64,000 nucleotides of DNA from JAJTFA01 sp051715425 (GCA_051715425.1 JBPXJS010000041.1:310001-374000); one strand, 5' to 3'; counted from the stretch's first letter, positions 1 to 9,691 are shown. The notes: generated by a model from the sequence alone, not told the origin. Program-made: numbers and translations.

Positions 1-81
1 CTGAATAATAAAGTATCAACTTGCCCGAATGAAGTGAAGGACTTAAGAAGAAAAATAATAATAAATATATTTCTCATCATC

Positions 82-1185
82 TTATTTTTTAGAGTTATAG
101 CCAATTGATATACCTATTCTGAATCCATCGCGGGTTGGAATGGTTGCCCACAAATTAAGCGGAATATTCAGCTTTCCTGATTTCACGGTTTTACCAACTG
201 CCAGCACCAATGCAGAAGTCAGCCCGGGTTCACCCCTGCTATCTAAATTGCGTGCTGCTTTAATATCTGTTCTCCCGATTTTTTTCAGTTCATCTTCTGT
301 ATAATATCTTCCTTCATAATAACCGGTATTGGCAAAGGTTGCTATACTAACCGAAGGACCAATGGCAACCTCCCATCCGTTTTTGTTATTTCTGAAACCA
401 TTGAGAAAAGTCACGCTTGGTATCACCAGTTGCTGATCAATACCTGTTATCATGGGAATAAATTCAAATAAAGCCTGCCAGTTTCCTTCATTAAGGTATT
501 GCACCTCAAACTGGTATCCAAACTGAAACATGGCCGGATAGGCATTATACCCTCCGTTGGCGGAATTCCTTTTCAAAACCGAAGCCTGATCACCCAAAAT
601 AAAAGTGTAGCCAAAACGAGGTCCCTGTAAATCGAGTCTGTTTTTATCAGGGTTATTAATAGCGTTCTCGTAGTTAAATTTTTTAGTAAGCTGGGTAAGC
701 AATTCTTCATTATCCGGATATCCAAACATCTTGCGAATGGTAATTCCACTCATTTGCTGGAGTTCAAGGGGCAGGTCAAGGAACTCCATCACTGTGGTAC
801 GTTCCACATTGCCTTTTAGCACATTGATAAGCCGGTAGGTGATAACTATTGTTTGGCCATACAGCTCGACACTACCGGTAAGCATATAATCTGTTTTAAT
901 CACATGGCCTACTTCCAGCAAACACATCTTCCCATAACAATTGGTAATGTTCAGTTTGTTTTTTTCTACCAAATAAACCACATCATACCTATCAGTTACA
1001 TCAAACGTATCCAATTTTTCAAGTTCAATTCTGGTAACATTTCCCATTTGCTGCGGATCAAGAGGTACTCCTCTCGTATCAATATTTAAAACAGTAAGGG
1101 TAGGTTTAGCTGACTGTGCAAGCAGTGACGAAATCATAGAAACCGACATCAGCATGAAAGTGGTGACGTTGCGTAAAGTTTTCAT
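82..1185 (-). CDS. Secreted CsgG/TolB-like protein of unknown function
   Basis: The protein has 367 residues. Residues 1-23 form a signal peptide with cleavage likely after LLAQ. The N-terminal half (about 27-150) reads like the CsgG/TolB N-terminal fold: a strand LTVLNID, a segment ending FDVTDRYDV, a short Cys pair (NCYGKMCLLEVG) and then DYMLTGSVELYGQTIVITYRL. The C-terminal half (about 185-367) is rich in alternating aromatic and hydrophobic strands and ends GISIGYNSKK, like an outer-membrane beta-structure. I infer a periplasmic or outer-membrane protein; its function is not recognised. It is transcribed away from the HTH gene at 1402. Confidence 0.7.
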   Translation of the reverse strand: MKTLRNVTTFMLMSVSMISSLLAQSAKPTLTVLNIDTRGVPLDPQQMGNVTRIELEKLDTFDVTDRYDVVYLVEKNKLNITNCYGKMCLLEVGHVIKTDYMLTGSVELYGQTIVITYRLINVLKGNVERTTVMEFLDLPLELQQMSGITIRKMFGYPDNEELLTQLTKKFNYENAINNPDKNRLDLQGPRFGYTFILGDQASVLKRNSANGGYNAYPAMFQFGYQFEVQYLNEGNWQALFEFIPMITGIDQQLVIPSVTFLNGFRNNKNGWEVAIGPSVSIATFANTGYYEGRYYTEDELKKIGRTDIKAARNLDSRGEPGLTSALVLAVGKTVKSGKLNIPLNLWATIPTRDGFRIGISIGYNSKK

Positions 1186-1318
1186 AAGTTAATAATTAAA
1201 TGTCCGTCAAAAGTGGGTTTGTTCATTGCCGGATGAAAACTGCATAACGCGTCAAAACAGAAAAAATCAATTAGTTAGCGCAACAGAAAAGCTATAAAGG
1301 ACTTGATTTTGAGGGGAA

Positions 1319-1335
1319 TTTGCATTTTTTGCAAA
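1319..1335. promoter_or_regulatory. Short inverted repeat upstream of HTH gene
   Basis: TTTGCA at 1319-1324 and TGCAAA at 1330-1335 form a perfect 6-bp inverted repeat around five T's. It overlaps the probable -33 element of the HTH gene at 1402, so it could be an operator for autoregulation. This is inference from position only; in AT-rich DNA a 6-bp palindrome can occur by chance. Confidence 0.25.
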
Positions 1336-1361
1336 CAGTGGGCACCAATTTTTATATTTTG
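1329..1361 (+). promoter_or_regulatory. Probable Bacteroidota-type promoter for HTH gene
   Basis: A TTG at 1329-1331 is followed after 21 nt by TATATTTTG (1353-1361), which resembles the Bacteroidota -7 element TAnnTTTG with one extra spacer base. Transcription from here would begin near 1368. That fits translation starting at ATG 1381 or 1402, and argues against the upstream in-frame ATG at 1303. Confidence 0.35.
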
Positions 1362-1401
1362 CAGCAGTTTGTTAGTTCCTATGCTGACAAAAACGAACCA
1401 A

Positions 1402-2400
1402 ATGGATCAAAAAGCTAAACATATTCAACTCGACTTTTTAGCACGTGTAAAACAGTCGGCACCCGCCAATATCTCCTTTGTGGATGAACTGGCTGACTTG
1501 CTTGGTGTAAGTAATGACAGTGCTTACAGGCGAATGCGCGGAGAAACACTTCTGGGTATTGATGAAATTGCACTGATATGCAAACACTTTAAGGTTCCTT
1601 TTGAAACCGAAGTACAAAAAGATGCTGCCTCTGTTTCTTTTAATTTCCTGAGGCTGGAAGGTAAAATAGAGAACTTTAAAAAATGGCTGGAATCACTCAA
1701 TAACAACGTAAAACATATTGGCACGGTTTCAGGAAGCCAGATACTTTATGCGGCAGACGATGTTCCTATATGGCATCACTTTGTAGAAGATGAGTTTATA
1801 GCCTTTAAACTTTTTTACTGGATGAAAAGCATCCTTAATGTTCCTGAATTTGTGAACAGCAGTTTTGATCCTTCTTTACTTGATAAAGAAATGATTCAAA
1901 CAGCTCATGATCTGCTAAAAAATTATAATACCATTCACTCAACTGAAATCTGGACCGAGGATACATTAAACAGCACATTAAAGCAGGTAGAGTACTTTTG
2001 GGAATCGGGCTTTTTTAAAGATAAAGCACAAGCATTGCGAATGTGCGACCATGTGATGGAAGTGGTAAATACATTAGGCAAGAAGGCCGAACTAAGCTCC
2101 AAACTGATAGCAAAGGGCGAAAAAAGTACAGAAAACTTTACCTTGTATATGAGTGAGGTAATGGTTGGTAATAATTCCATACTGGTAACGTTGGGTAATA
2201 CCAAAGTGGCATATGTGAGCAACAATACATTTAATATGATGAGTACAACCAATCCGGGTTTGATTGAGGAGAATGAAATGTGGTTGAAAAACCTCATTAA
2301 AAAATCTGTATTGATAAGCGGTGTTGGCGAAAAACAACGTAATCGCTTTTTTCATATCCTGAGAGATAAAGTAGAACAACTGAAAAACAAAATTTCCTGA
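1402..2400 (+). CDS. HTH-domain transcriptional regulator, Bacteroidota type
   Basis: The reading frame is open from 1303, but the start is placed at ATG 1402 (MDQKAKH) because the probable promoter lies at 1329-1361; ATG 1381 is an alternative. The first 70 residues hold a helix-turn-helix (FVDELADLLGVSNDSAYRRM, then LLGIDEIALICKHF), typical of XRE-like DNA binding. The remaining ~260 residues are mostly helical with no motif I recognise; they contain YWMKSILNVPEF and, near the end, KQRNRFFHILRDKV. It ends 3 bp before the aminotransferase gene, so the two may be cotranscribed. The target genes are unknown. Confidence 0.65.
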   Translation: MDQKAKHIQLDFLARVKQSAPANISFVDELADLLGVSNDSAYRRMRGETLLGIDEIALICKHFKVPFETEVQKDAASVSFNFLRLEGKIENFKKWLESLNNNVKHIGTVSGSQILYAADDVPIWHHFVEDEFIAFKLFYWMKSILNVPEFVNSSFDPSLLDKEMIQTAHDLLKNYNTIHSTEIWTEDTLNSTLKQVEYFWESGFFKDKAQALRMCDHVMEVVNTLGKKAELSSKLIAKGEKSTENFTLYMSEVMVGNNSILVTLGNTKVAYVSNNTFNMMSTTNPGLIEENEMWLKNLIKKSVLISGVGEKQRNRFFHILRDKVEQLKNKIS

Positions 2401-2403
2401 TAC

Positions 2404-3597
2404 ATGAGTGATTTAGCAAACAGAGTAGATTATATTAATGAGCCACAAACCATAGCCATGGCCAAACTTGCCCGGGAACTGATGGCACAGGGAAAAGATG
2501 TGATCAGTTTAAGCCTTGGAGAACCCGATTTTCAAACACCACAGCATATAAAAGACGCAGCAAAAAAAGCCATTGACGATGGGTACACATACTACACGCC
2601 CGTTGCCGGTATTCCGGAATTAAGGGAAGCCATATGCAACAAGTTTAAGCGCGAAAACAACCTGAACTATACACCTGACCAGGTTGTTGTTTCTACGGGA
2701 GCCAAACATGCCATTATGAATGCGATGATGGCGCTTATAAATCCGGGAGATGAAGTATTAATTCCTACACCTTATTGGGTAAGTTATTCGGAGATGGCTA
2801 AACTAATGGAGGGGATTCCGGTTTTTATAAAAAGTACCGTACAGCAAAATTATAAAATCACAGCCGGCCAACTGGAAAAAGCAATTACACCAAAATCTAA
2901 ACTACTCATTTTTTCTTCTCCATGCAATCCAACCGGTTCTGTATTCTCAAAAGAAGAACTTCAATCCATGGCGGCTGTGCTTGAAAAACATCCCCATGTT
3001 TATATTATCAGTGATGAAATTTACGAGCATATCAACTTTATAGGTAAACACGAAAGTATGGCTCAATTTGAAAACATTAAGGACAGGGTAATTACGGTGA
3101 ATGGGATGAGCAAAGGTTATGCAATGACCGGGTGGAGACTGGGATATATTGGAGCAGAAAAAAGTATTGCCGCAGCCTGTGAGAAAATTCAGGCACAATA
3201 CACATCAGGTGCAAACCACATTACACAACGCGCTGCAGTGGCGGCTCTTAACGGAGACACCACACCTACCAGAGAAATGACAATGGCCTTTGAACGCAGG
3301 CGACAACTGGTAACAGAAGGATTAAGAAATATACCCGGGCTGAACACCAATATGCCTGAAGGAGCTTTTTATGCTTTTCCGGAAGTGAGCAGTTTTTATG
3401 GAAAATCATTTAACGGAGAAATAATAAAAAACGCAACAGACCTTTGTATGTATTTGCTTCATCAGCATCTGGTATCACTGGTTCCGGGTGATGGATTCGG
3501 GGCACCAGAATGTGTTAGGATCAGCTATGCAACCAGCGAGGAAAAACTGAAAGAAGCATTAAAAAGAATAGCAAAGGGATTATCTGAATTAAGTTAA
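2404..3597 (+). CDS. Pyridoxal-phosphate aminotransferase, class I (aspartate aminotransferase-like)
   Basis: The 397-residue length is normal for the AspB/AspC (fold type I, Igamma) family. Visible motifs are SLGEPDFQTPQHI near the N-terminus (substrate region), SSPCNPTGSVF, SDEIYEHINF (the Asp that contacts the PLP pyridine N and the Tyr that contacts PLP O3'), and SKGYAMTGWRLGYIG, where the Lys of SKGYAMTGWR forms the Schiff base. A C-terminal RISYATSEEKL supplies the Arg that binds the substrate carboxylate. The expected reaction is reversible transamination between aspartate (or a similar amino acid) and 2-oxoglutarate in the cytoplasm; exact specificity cannot be read from sequence. It may be cotranscribed with the kinase and gldN that follow. 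Confidence 0.88.
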   Translation: MSDLANRVDYINEPQTIAMAKLARELMAQGKDVISLSLGEPDFQTPQHIKDAAKKAIDDGYTYYTPVAGIPELREAICNKFKRENNLNYTPDQVVVSTGAKHAIMNAMMALINPGDEVLIPTPYWVSYSEMAKLMEGIPVFIKSTVQQNYKITAGQLEKAITPKSKLLIFSSPCNPTGSVFSKEELQSMAAVLEKHPHVYIISDEIYEHINFIGKHESMAQFENIKDRVITVNGMSKGYAMTGWRLGYIGAEKSIAAACEKIQAQYTSGANHITQRAAVAALNGDTTPTREMTMAFERRRQLVTEGLRNIPGLNTNMPEGAFYAFPEVSSFYGKSFNGEIIKNATDLCMYLLHQHLVSLVPGDGFGAPECVRISYATSEEKLKEALKRIAKGLSELS

Positions 3598-3629
3598 ACC
3601 AAACAGCTTTCACTTAAGCAAAAGGAAAT

Positions 3630-4607
3630 ATGATGAAAGATATATTAGAAAAATTTAACGGGCTAAAAGTACTGGTGGTTGGTGATGTGATGATTGATGC
3701 CTATTACTTCGGTAAGGTGGAGCGTATCTCTCCTGAAGCTCCTGTGCCGGTGGTGGCCGTGGAGAAGAAAGAAAACCGGCTGGGAGGTGCTGCCAATGTG
3801 GCCATGAACCTGGTGGCACTTGGGGCAAAACCCATTATTTGTTCTGTAGTTGGAGAAGATCATGACGGAAACGATCTGATAAAATTGTTTGAACAATCCG
3901 GAATAAGTACGCAAGGAATAGTGCGCTCAAAGGATAGAATTACTACAGTAAAAACAAGGGTAATTGCACAAAGCACACAAATGTTGCGTATTGATAGTGA
4001 AACCACTAAAAGTATCAGTGAAGTAGAATCCTTTAGCCTGGTAGAAAAAATTTACCAGTTGCTTATAGATGCTGATGTATTGATTTTTGAAGATTACGAC
4101 AAAGGCGTGCTTACTGCAAAAAACATAACAGAAATAACGGCAAAAGCAAAAAAATCAGGAGTACCAATTGTGGTTGATCCTAAAAAGAGAAACTTTAACA
4201 GCTATAGTGAGGCCGATCTTTTTAAACCAAACCTAAAAGAACTCAAAGACGGTATTAAAACTGATTTTGATGATGATAACAGGGAAGAGTTTGAAGCATC
4301 GGTTACGCAACTGATGGATCGGATGAAACTGAAAAATATTATGGTAACCATGAGTGAGAAGGGGGTGATGATTACGGATGGAAAAACCTTTGAATACATA
4401 CCGGCTCATTTAAGAAGCATAGCAGATGTGAGTGGTGCAGGAGATACGGTAATAAGTGTGGCATCGCTTTGCCTGGCCCTGGGCATGAAAAACAGAGATA
4501 TTGCCGAACTATCCAACTTATCCGGAGGATTGGTATGCGAAGATGTAGGTGTAGTACCTATCAATAAAGCCAAACTGATTAAAGAAATAGAAGAGCTTGG
4601 TTTATAA
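3630..4607 (+). CDS. rfaE1: D-glycero-beta-D-manno-heptose-7-phosphate kinase (RfaE1/HldE kinase domain)
   Basis: This is a 325-residue PfkB/ribokinase-fold protein. The N-terminus GDVMIDAYYFGKVERISPEA matches the HldE/RfaE kinase signature, followed by RLGGAANVAMNLVALG (substrate binding). Near residue 271 is DVSGAGDTVIS, the anion hole with the catalytic Asp. The family phosphorylates heptose 7-phosphate to the 1,7-bisphosphate for LPS core ADP-heptose. Only the kinase domain is present; the nucleotidyltransferase domain of bifunctional HldE is absent, as is common when RfaE1 and RfaE2 are separate genes. ATG codons at 3630 and 3633 are equally plausible starts. It lies 3 bp upstream of gldN. 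Confidence 0.85.
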   Translation: MMKDILEKFNGLKVLVVGDVMIDAYYFGKVERISPEAPVPVVAVEKKENRLGGAANVAMNLVALGAKPIICSVVGEDHDGNDLIKLFEQSGISTQGIVRSKDRITTVKTRVIAQSTQMLRIDSETTKSISEVESFSLVEKIYQLLIDADVLIFEDYDKGVLTAKNITEITAKAKKSGVPIVVDPKKRNFNSYSEADLFKPNLKELKDGIKTDFDDDNREEFEASVTQLMDRMKLKNIMVTMSEKGVMITDGKTFEYIPAHLRSIADVSGAGDTVISVASLCLALGMKNRDIAELSNLSGGLVCEDVGVVPINKAKLIKEIEELGL

Positions 4608-4610
4608 CAA

Positions 4611-5426
4611 ATGAAAAAACAGCTATATCTATACCTGCCTTTGTTTTTGAGCATGATGATATTGCTACCTGTTTTTTCATTGGCTCAAAACAAACCTGTA
4701 CCGCCCAATACATTGCGTGAAGCTGATGTAGTGGTTTCAAAAAGGTTGTGGCGGATCATTGATTTAAGGGAGAAACAAAACTATGTTGCCATCTGGCCCG
4801 GAAATCCGATAAATAAGCTTTTATATCAGGCTGTATTAGGTGGCAAACTTATTCCATATACTTCAGATTCATTACTTGGTATACTCCCTCTAGAGAAATT
4901 TGCGCTGATTGGTTCTGATACCTCCTTTGTAAAAAGCATTATTGACCCCAATGATCCGGAGTGGTACCGCACCGATACGGTGGTGGATCAAATGAATCCT
5001 GAACTCCGGATTAAACACCTGCTGGTGATGGAAGAATGGTATTTTGACCGGAAACTTTCTACTACCATACCAAGAATTGTGGCTATTGCTCCTTTGTATA
5101 ATGCAAAGTTTTCAGGGGCAGATATCGGGCTTCAGCCGCTTTGCTGGCTAAAATATTTCGACCTGTATCAAAAAGAAAACGATTGCCGTGATTTTCTGGC
5201 CAATCAATACGTATTCAATAAAGAAAATTCCTTAAGCAAATTCAGCTTTGACGATTGGTTTGAACAAAGACGTTTCAACAGTTTTATTATTAAAGAATCA
5301 AACCAGTATGATATCAGCATTATGGATGATCCGGATATGAAGAAAAATGGATTAGCTGCATTAATTGAAGCAGCAAGAATTAAACAGGAACAGTTCCAAA
5401 AAAGCGATGATGTATTTGAGGAATAA
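4611..5426 (+). CDS. gldN: Gliding motility / T9SS protein GldN (PorN)
   Basis: The protein has 271 residues with a signal peptide ending near LPVFSLAQ (about residue 25). Family features seen are the start of the mature region (NTLREADVVVSKRLWRIIDL), KQNYVAIWP, IKHLLVMEEWYFD and CWLKYFD, followed by a conserved FDDWFEQRRFNSFI segment. GldN is a periplasmic component of the T9SS core that forms ring structures with GldK. It usually follows gldK-gldL-gldM, but here it sits directly after a heptose kinase with no other gld gene in the window. The unit ends at the terminator at 5425. T9SS function is supported by the sorting domain on the protein encoded at 9692. Confidence 0.87.
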   Translation: MKKQLYLYLPLFLSMMILLPVFSLAQNKPVPPNTLREADVVVSKRLWRIIDLREKQNYVAIWPGNPINKLLYQAVLGGKLIPYTSDSLLGILPLEKFALIGSDTSFVKSIIDPNDPEWYRTDTVVDQMNPELRIKHLLVMEEWYFDRKLSTTIPRIVAIAPLYNAKFSGADIGLQPLCWLKYFDLYQKENDCRDFLANQYVFNKENSLSKFSFDDWFEQRRFNSFIIKESNQYDISIMDDPDMKKNGLAALIEAARIKQEQFQKSDDVFEE

Positions 5427-5455
5427 AAAAAGCCGCACTTCATGCGGCTTTTTTT
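5425..5455. terminator. Bidirectional intrinsic terminator between gldN and trxA
   Basis: GCCGCA (5432-5437), loop CTTCA and TGCGGC (5443-5448) form a perfect stem flanked by A7 on the left and T7 on the right. It therefore works on both strands and separates the converging gldN and trxA genes. Confidence 0.9.
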
Positions 5456-5473
5456 ATTCCCAATAGGGTTTTC

Positions 5474-5791
5474 TTACATCTGAGCGGCAAGCTTATTGGC
5501 AAGCACATGTTTAGGTACTGCGCCTACCTGCTTATCTACCAATTGTCCATTTTTAAAGAACAATAAGGCCGGTATACTCATAATACCGTAATCCGTAGAT
5601 ACTTTAGGGTTAAAGTCCACATTCATTTTTCCGATTACAGCCTTACCTTCATATTCCTTTGCTAACTCTTCCACAACTGGTCCAACCATGCGGCATGGCC
5701 CACACCATTCAGCCCAAAAATCTACCAATACCGGTTTGTCACTTTTTAACACAACTTCCTCGAAGTTTGCATCTGTTATTTCTAATGCCAT
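5474..5791 (-). CDS. trxA: Thioredoxin
   Basis: The 105-residue protein has the classical thioredoxin fold. The active site WCGPC has redox cysteines C30 and C33, with VLVDFWAEWCGPC before it; the cis-Pro loop is SIPALLFFKNG. It is a cytoplasmic dithiol-disulfide reductant that feeds ribonucleotide reductase, peroxiredoxins and other partners. It lies 72 bp downstream of dnaE on the same strand, so cotranscription is possible, and it ends at the shared bidirectional terminator. Confidence 0.96.
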   Translation of the reverse strand: MALEITDANFEEVVLKSDKPVLVDFWAEWCGPCRMVGPVVEELAKEYEGKAVIGKMNVDFNPKVSTDYGIMSIPALLFFKNGQLVDKQVGAVPKHVLANKLAAQM

Positions 5792-5863
5792 TTTATTTTA
5801 TTTAGTTTATGTTGATGATTGTATACGCAAATTAATAACCATTTTCCGAAAAAGAACATTTTG

Positions 5864-8800
5864 TCAGTTTATCTTCCATTCAATATTCATGTCCTCGAGG
5901 TGTTTTACCAGCTCATTCTCAAATGAAATGCGGTGTTTGGTAGAAATAGTGCTTACTGCCATTTGTTGTTCGTTATCGATAATATTAAGTTTTACGGTGG
6001 CATTGCCCTTGTTTTTTTCCAGCAGGGCCTTAAACTCGTTTACAAACCCATTAACAAGCATTTCTGATTTTACGGTGAGGGTTACCTGGTTTAATAACTT
6101 TTCCCTCGCTTCTGCCAGCAGCATCATGCTGTTTACCTTAAACTCGTACTGATCTGTAGAACCATAACGCAATTTCATGGAACCCTTAATAAACAACATT
6201 TGCCCTGCACTAAGTAAGTGACGGTATTTTAGGTAATCCTCACTCCACATCATAATCCTGAGGTTTCCTGAATAGTCCTCCAGTGTAAACCCGCCATAAG
6301 GTTTATTTGTTTTGCTTATTTTCTCATAAGAATCGGTAACCACACCGGCAATACTTAGCTCCTTATTTTTAAACTCTTCCACTTTGGCAAGGTTGGTGGT
6401 AACAAAACTGTCAAACTCCAGCCTGAAATCATCCAGCGGGTGGCCAGACAGATACATGCCGATTACCTCCTTTTCCTTATGCAGCTTTTCCATGAGGGTC
6501 CATGGCTCACAAGGTGGAATACTCGGTTCTGTGAGCGTAACGGCTGAAACCCCTCCAAATAAACTCTGTTGGTTGGCAGCTTCATTATTCTGCGCAGCAC
6601 TTCCAAAGCGGATGGCTTTTTCCAACACATTGGGCTCATCATTTCCATTGGAAGCAAAAAACTGAGCACGGTGAATGTTATTAAAACAATCGAATGCTCC
6701 TGCAAATGCAAGCCCTTCCAGGGTTTTCTTATTTACTGCACGCAAGTTTACCCGTTTGGTAAGGTCGAACAAAGATGTAAAAGGGCCATTCAGGGTTCTT
6801 TCTTCAATAAGAATTTCTACCGCATTTTCGCCAACCCCTTTAATTGCCCCCAAACCAAAACGTATCTCCCCTCTTTTATTTACTGCAAAATTTACCTGCG
6901 ATTCATTTACATCAGGCCCCAAAACCGGTATTCCCATCCGCTTACATTCTTCCATAAAGAAGGTAACCTTATCAATATTGCTTTGGTTGTGCGTAAGAAC
7001 AGAGGCCATGTATTCGCCCGGATAATGCGCTTTTAGAAAACCTGTTTGAAATGCCACAAACGCATAACAGGTGGAGTGAGATTTATTGAATGCGTATGAG
7101 GCAAAAGCCTCCCAGTCGGTCCATACCTTTTCCAGTATTTTAGGATCGTGACCGTTTTTCCCCGCATTCTCAATAAACTGAGGTTTTAATTTATCCAGGG
7201 TCTTGCGGTCTTTTTTTCCCATTGCTTTACGCAACACATCCGCATCTCCTTTGGTAAAATTGGCAAGCCTTTGGGAGAGCAACATCACCTGCTCCTGATA
7301 AACGGTAATCCCGTAAGTATCTTTCAGAAACTCCTGCATTGCTTCCAGGTCGTATGTAACCTCTTCCCTGCCGTGTTTACGGGCAATAAAGTTTGGGATA
7401 TATTGCAATGGCCCCGGTCTGTAAAGAGCATTCATGGCAATCAGGTCGTCAAACCTGTCGGGCTTAAGCTCCTTGAGGTATTTTTGCATACCCACACTTT
7501 CAAACTGGAAAGTACCGTTGGTTTCACCCCGGGCAAAAAGGTCTAAGGTATCTTTATCATCCAGGGGAATATTATCAATTTCGAGATCTATTCCGTGGTT
7601 TTGTTTGATAAGTTTAAGGGCATCACGTATGATGGAAAGGTTTTTTAAACCCAAAAAGTCCATCTTTATTACACCTGCATCTTCAATTACTTTTCCGTCA
7701 TACTGGGTTACCAGTAAATTGATATCCTTAACCGTGGCAACAGGAATAAGTTCCGTAAGATCTCTTGGAGCGATAATGATACCTGCTGCGTGAATACCTG
7801 TTCCGCGAACAGACCCCTCGAGTACCAATGCTTCTTTTAACACTTTGGCTCTTAAATCATCCCCATTATAAATTTCCCTGAGTTTTTTTACGTTTTCAAT
7901 ATCTTCACTTTGCAGGGCTTCTTTTTCCTTTAAACTTTTCTCTCCGTCAATCGGGGCATTTAGCACACGGTCAAGTACTATGCCGGGCTTCTCAGGCACC
8001 AGCTTGGCCAATGCATTGGAATCTGCCAAAGGTAAATCCATTACTCGTGCCACATCCTTAATACTCATTTTGGCAGCCATGGATCCATAGGTAACAATAT
8101 GGGCTACCTGATTTTTTCCATATTTATCAACCACATAGTCAATTACTTTTTGCCTGCCCTCATCATCAAAGTCCGTATCAATATCGGGCATTGACTTACG
8201 ATCGGGATTTAAAAAACGTTCGAACAGCAAATCGTATTTGATAGGGTCTATATTGGTAATGCCAATACAAAAAGCTACCGCGCTGCCCGCAGCCGAGCCA
8301 CGTCCGGGTCCTACAAAAACCCCCATATCTCTGCCAGCCTCAATAAAATCTGCCACAATGAGGAAGTAGCCGGCAAAACCCATTGTTTTAATGGTATGAA
8401 GTTCAAAATTAATCCGTTCTTCAATTTCCGGTGTTAGCTCATGGTATTTTTGCTTCGCACCTATATAAGTAATATGTCTGAGGTAATCGTCCTGAGTCTG
8501 AAACTCGGGAGGAACAGTGAAGTTGGGCAGCAGTATATCCCTTTTCAGGTCGAGCAGTTCTATTTTATCTACTATTTCATTGGTATGATCAATTGCCTCC
8601 GGCACATCATGAAAGAGATTGCTCATCTCTTCTGTGGTTTTAAAATAAAACTGGTCGTTGGCAAATGCGAAACGTTTTCCTTTGCTTACCGAATCATCAT
8701 CAGTAAACTCTTTGAGGCTTGGTGTGCTTTGTTTTTCGCCAGTATTAATACACAACAAAATATCATGTGCATTAAAATCCTTCTGATCCACATAATGAGA

Positions 8801-9442
8801 ATCATTGGATGCAATGGTTTTAACGTTGTATTTTGATGCAAATTTAAGCAGGGTTTCATTCAGCTTGTCCTGCTCTGGTATTGCATGGCGTTGGAGTTCA
8901 ATGTAATAATCTTCGCCAAAAATATCGAGCCACCATTTAAACTCTTTCTCCCCTTCTTCCTCCCCTTTTCTAAGAATGGTACGGGGAACCAATGCGCCCA
9001 GACAGCAGGTGGTGGCTATTAATCCTTCATGGTATTGCAGAATCAACTCCTTATCTATACGTGGATATTTGCCGTATAAACCCTCCATGTACCCAAGCGA
9101 ACATAGTTTTATGAGGTTCCGGTATCCCTGTTCGTTTTTGGCAAGCAACAATTGATGGTAGCGGTGATCCTTATCCTCTTTTGTAAATGAACGTTTATGC
9201 CTGTCGGCCACTACATAAAACTCACAACCAACAACCGGTTTAACGAGAGGTTTACCATCTGCATTTTTATGTTTATAGGCTTCGGCAACAAACTTAAAGG
9301 CACCAAACATGTTACCATGATCGGTAATAGCAAGTGCCGGCATCTGGTCTGCTATGGCTTTTTTATATAACTTGCCTATATCGGCAGCACCATCCAGTAA
9401 GGAGAATTGTGTATGTACGTGTAAATGAGAAAACTTTGACAT
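5864..9442 (-). CDS. dnaE: DNA polymerase III subunit alpha
   Basis: The 1192-residue length is normal for bacterial DnaE. The PHP domain begins FSHLHVHTQFSLLDG at residues ~4-18. The palm motif MPDIDTDFDD places catalytic Asp at about 420 and 422, preceded by the PGRGSAAGSAVAF fingers/palm motif. FNKSHSTCYAFVAFQT and the helix-hairpin-helix segment GLGAIKGVGENAV follow. A C-terminal OB domain (about 1010-1110) contains GGFTLEDYSGNLRIMMWSED. It is the replicative polymerase that extends DNA from RNA primers within the holoenzyme. The 249-bp gap upstream is shared with the divergent gene at 9692. Confidence 0.97.
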   Translation of the reverse strand: MSKFSHLHVHTQFSLLDGAADIGKLYKKAIADQMPALAITDHGNMFGAFKFVAEAYKHKNADGKPLVKPVVGCEFYVVADRHKRSFTKEDKDHRYHQLLLAKNEQGYRNLIKLCSLGYMEGLYGKYPRIDKELILQYHEGLIATTCCLGALVPRTILRKGEEEGEKEFKWWLDIFGEDYYIELQRHAIPEQDKLNETLLKFASKYNVKTIASNDSHYVDQKDFNAHDILLCINTGEKQSTPSLKEFTDDDSVSKGKRFAFANDQFYFKTTEEMSNLFHDVPEAIDHTNEIVDKIELLDLKRDILLPNFTVPPEFQTQDDYLRHITYIGAKQKYHELTPEIEERINFELHTIKTMGFAGYFLIVADFIEAGRDMGVFVGPGRGSAAGSAVAFCIGITNIDPIKYDLLFERFLNPDRKSMPDIDTDFDDEGRQKVIDYVVDKYGKNQVAHIVTYGSMAAKMSIKDVARVMDLPLADSNALAKLVPEKPGIVLDRVLNAPIDGEKSLKEKEALQSEDIENVKKLREIYNGDDLRAKVLKEALVLEGSVRGTGIHAAGIIIAPRDLTELIPVATVKDINLLVTQYDGKVIEDAGVIKMDFLGLKNLSIIRDALKLIKQNHGIDLEIDNIPLDDKDTLDLFARGETNGTFQFESVGMQKYLKELKPDRFDDLIAMNALYRPGPLQYIPNFIARKHGREEVTYDLEAMQEFLKDTYGITVYQEQVMLLSQRLANFTKGDADVLRKAMGKKDRKTLDKLKPQFIENAGKNGHDPKILEKVWTDWEAFASYAFNKSHSTCYAFVAFQTGFLKAHYPGEYMASVLTHNQSNIDKVTFFMEECKRMGIPVLGPDVNESQVNFAVNKRGEIRFGLGAIKGVGENAVEILIEERTLNGPFTSLFDLTKRVNLRAVNKKTLEGLAFAGAFDCFNNIHRAQFFASNGNDEPNVLEKAIRFGSAAQNNEAANQQSLFGGVSAVTLTEPSIPPCEPWTLMEKLHKEKEVIGMYLSGHPLDDFRLEFDSFVTTNLAKVEEFKNKELSIAGVVTDSYEKISKTNKPYGGFTLEDYSGNLRIMMWSEDYLKYRHLLSAGQMLFIKGSMKLRYGSTDQYEFKVNSMMLLAEAREKLLNQVTLTVKSEMLVNGFVNEFKALLEKNKGNATVKLNIIDNEQQMAVSTISTKHRISFENELVKHLEDMNIEWKIN

Positions 9443-9626
9443 GAGAACTACAACATCTTAAAAAATCAAAGTTAAGCATGCTATCCGAATTAGGCAGTTT
9501 TGTTGATAAAAGACAGATACTTAATAATAGCAAATGAAGCAGGTGTGGAAACTGACGCAACCATCAGTATTCATTAGGGGTCATATGTAAAAACAATTCC
9601 GGTCTTCGGGGCTAAATTGATTCCGC

Positions 9627-9656
9627 TTGCATATTTGAAAATCTTATTTAGTTTTG
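9627..9656 (+). promoter_or_regulatory. Bacteroidota consensus-like promoter for the T9SS cargo gene
   Basis: TTG at 9627-9629 and TAGTTTTG at 9649-9656 match the -33 TTG and -7 TAnnTTTG elements, separated by 19 nt, within the usual spacing. The start codon of the gene at 9692 is about 35 nt downstream. The rest of the 9443-9691 gap, which also precedes dnaE on the other strand, shows no gene or obvious repeat. Confidence 0.55.
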
Positions 9657-9691
9657 AAGATTACTCAATCTAACATTAAATTAATACACCA

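Noticed and set aside
1303..1401. N-terminal extension of the HTH regulator from ATG 1303
   Set aside because: The stretch overlaps the probable promoter and encodes a hydrophobic, Cys-rich lead unlike regulators.
5688..6152. Plus-strand ORF of 154 codons over trxA and dnaE
   Set aside because: It is antisense to two certain genes, with no family motif.
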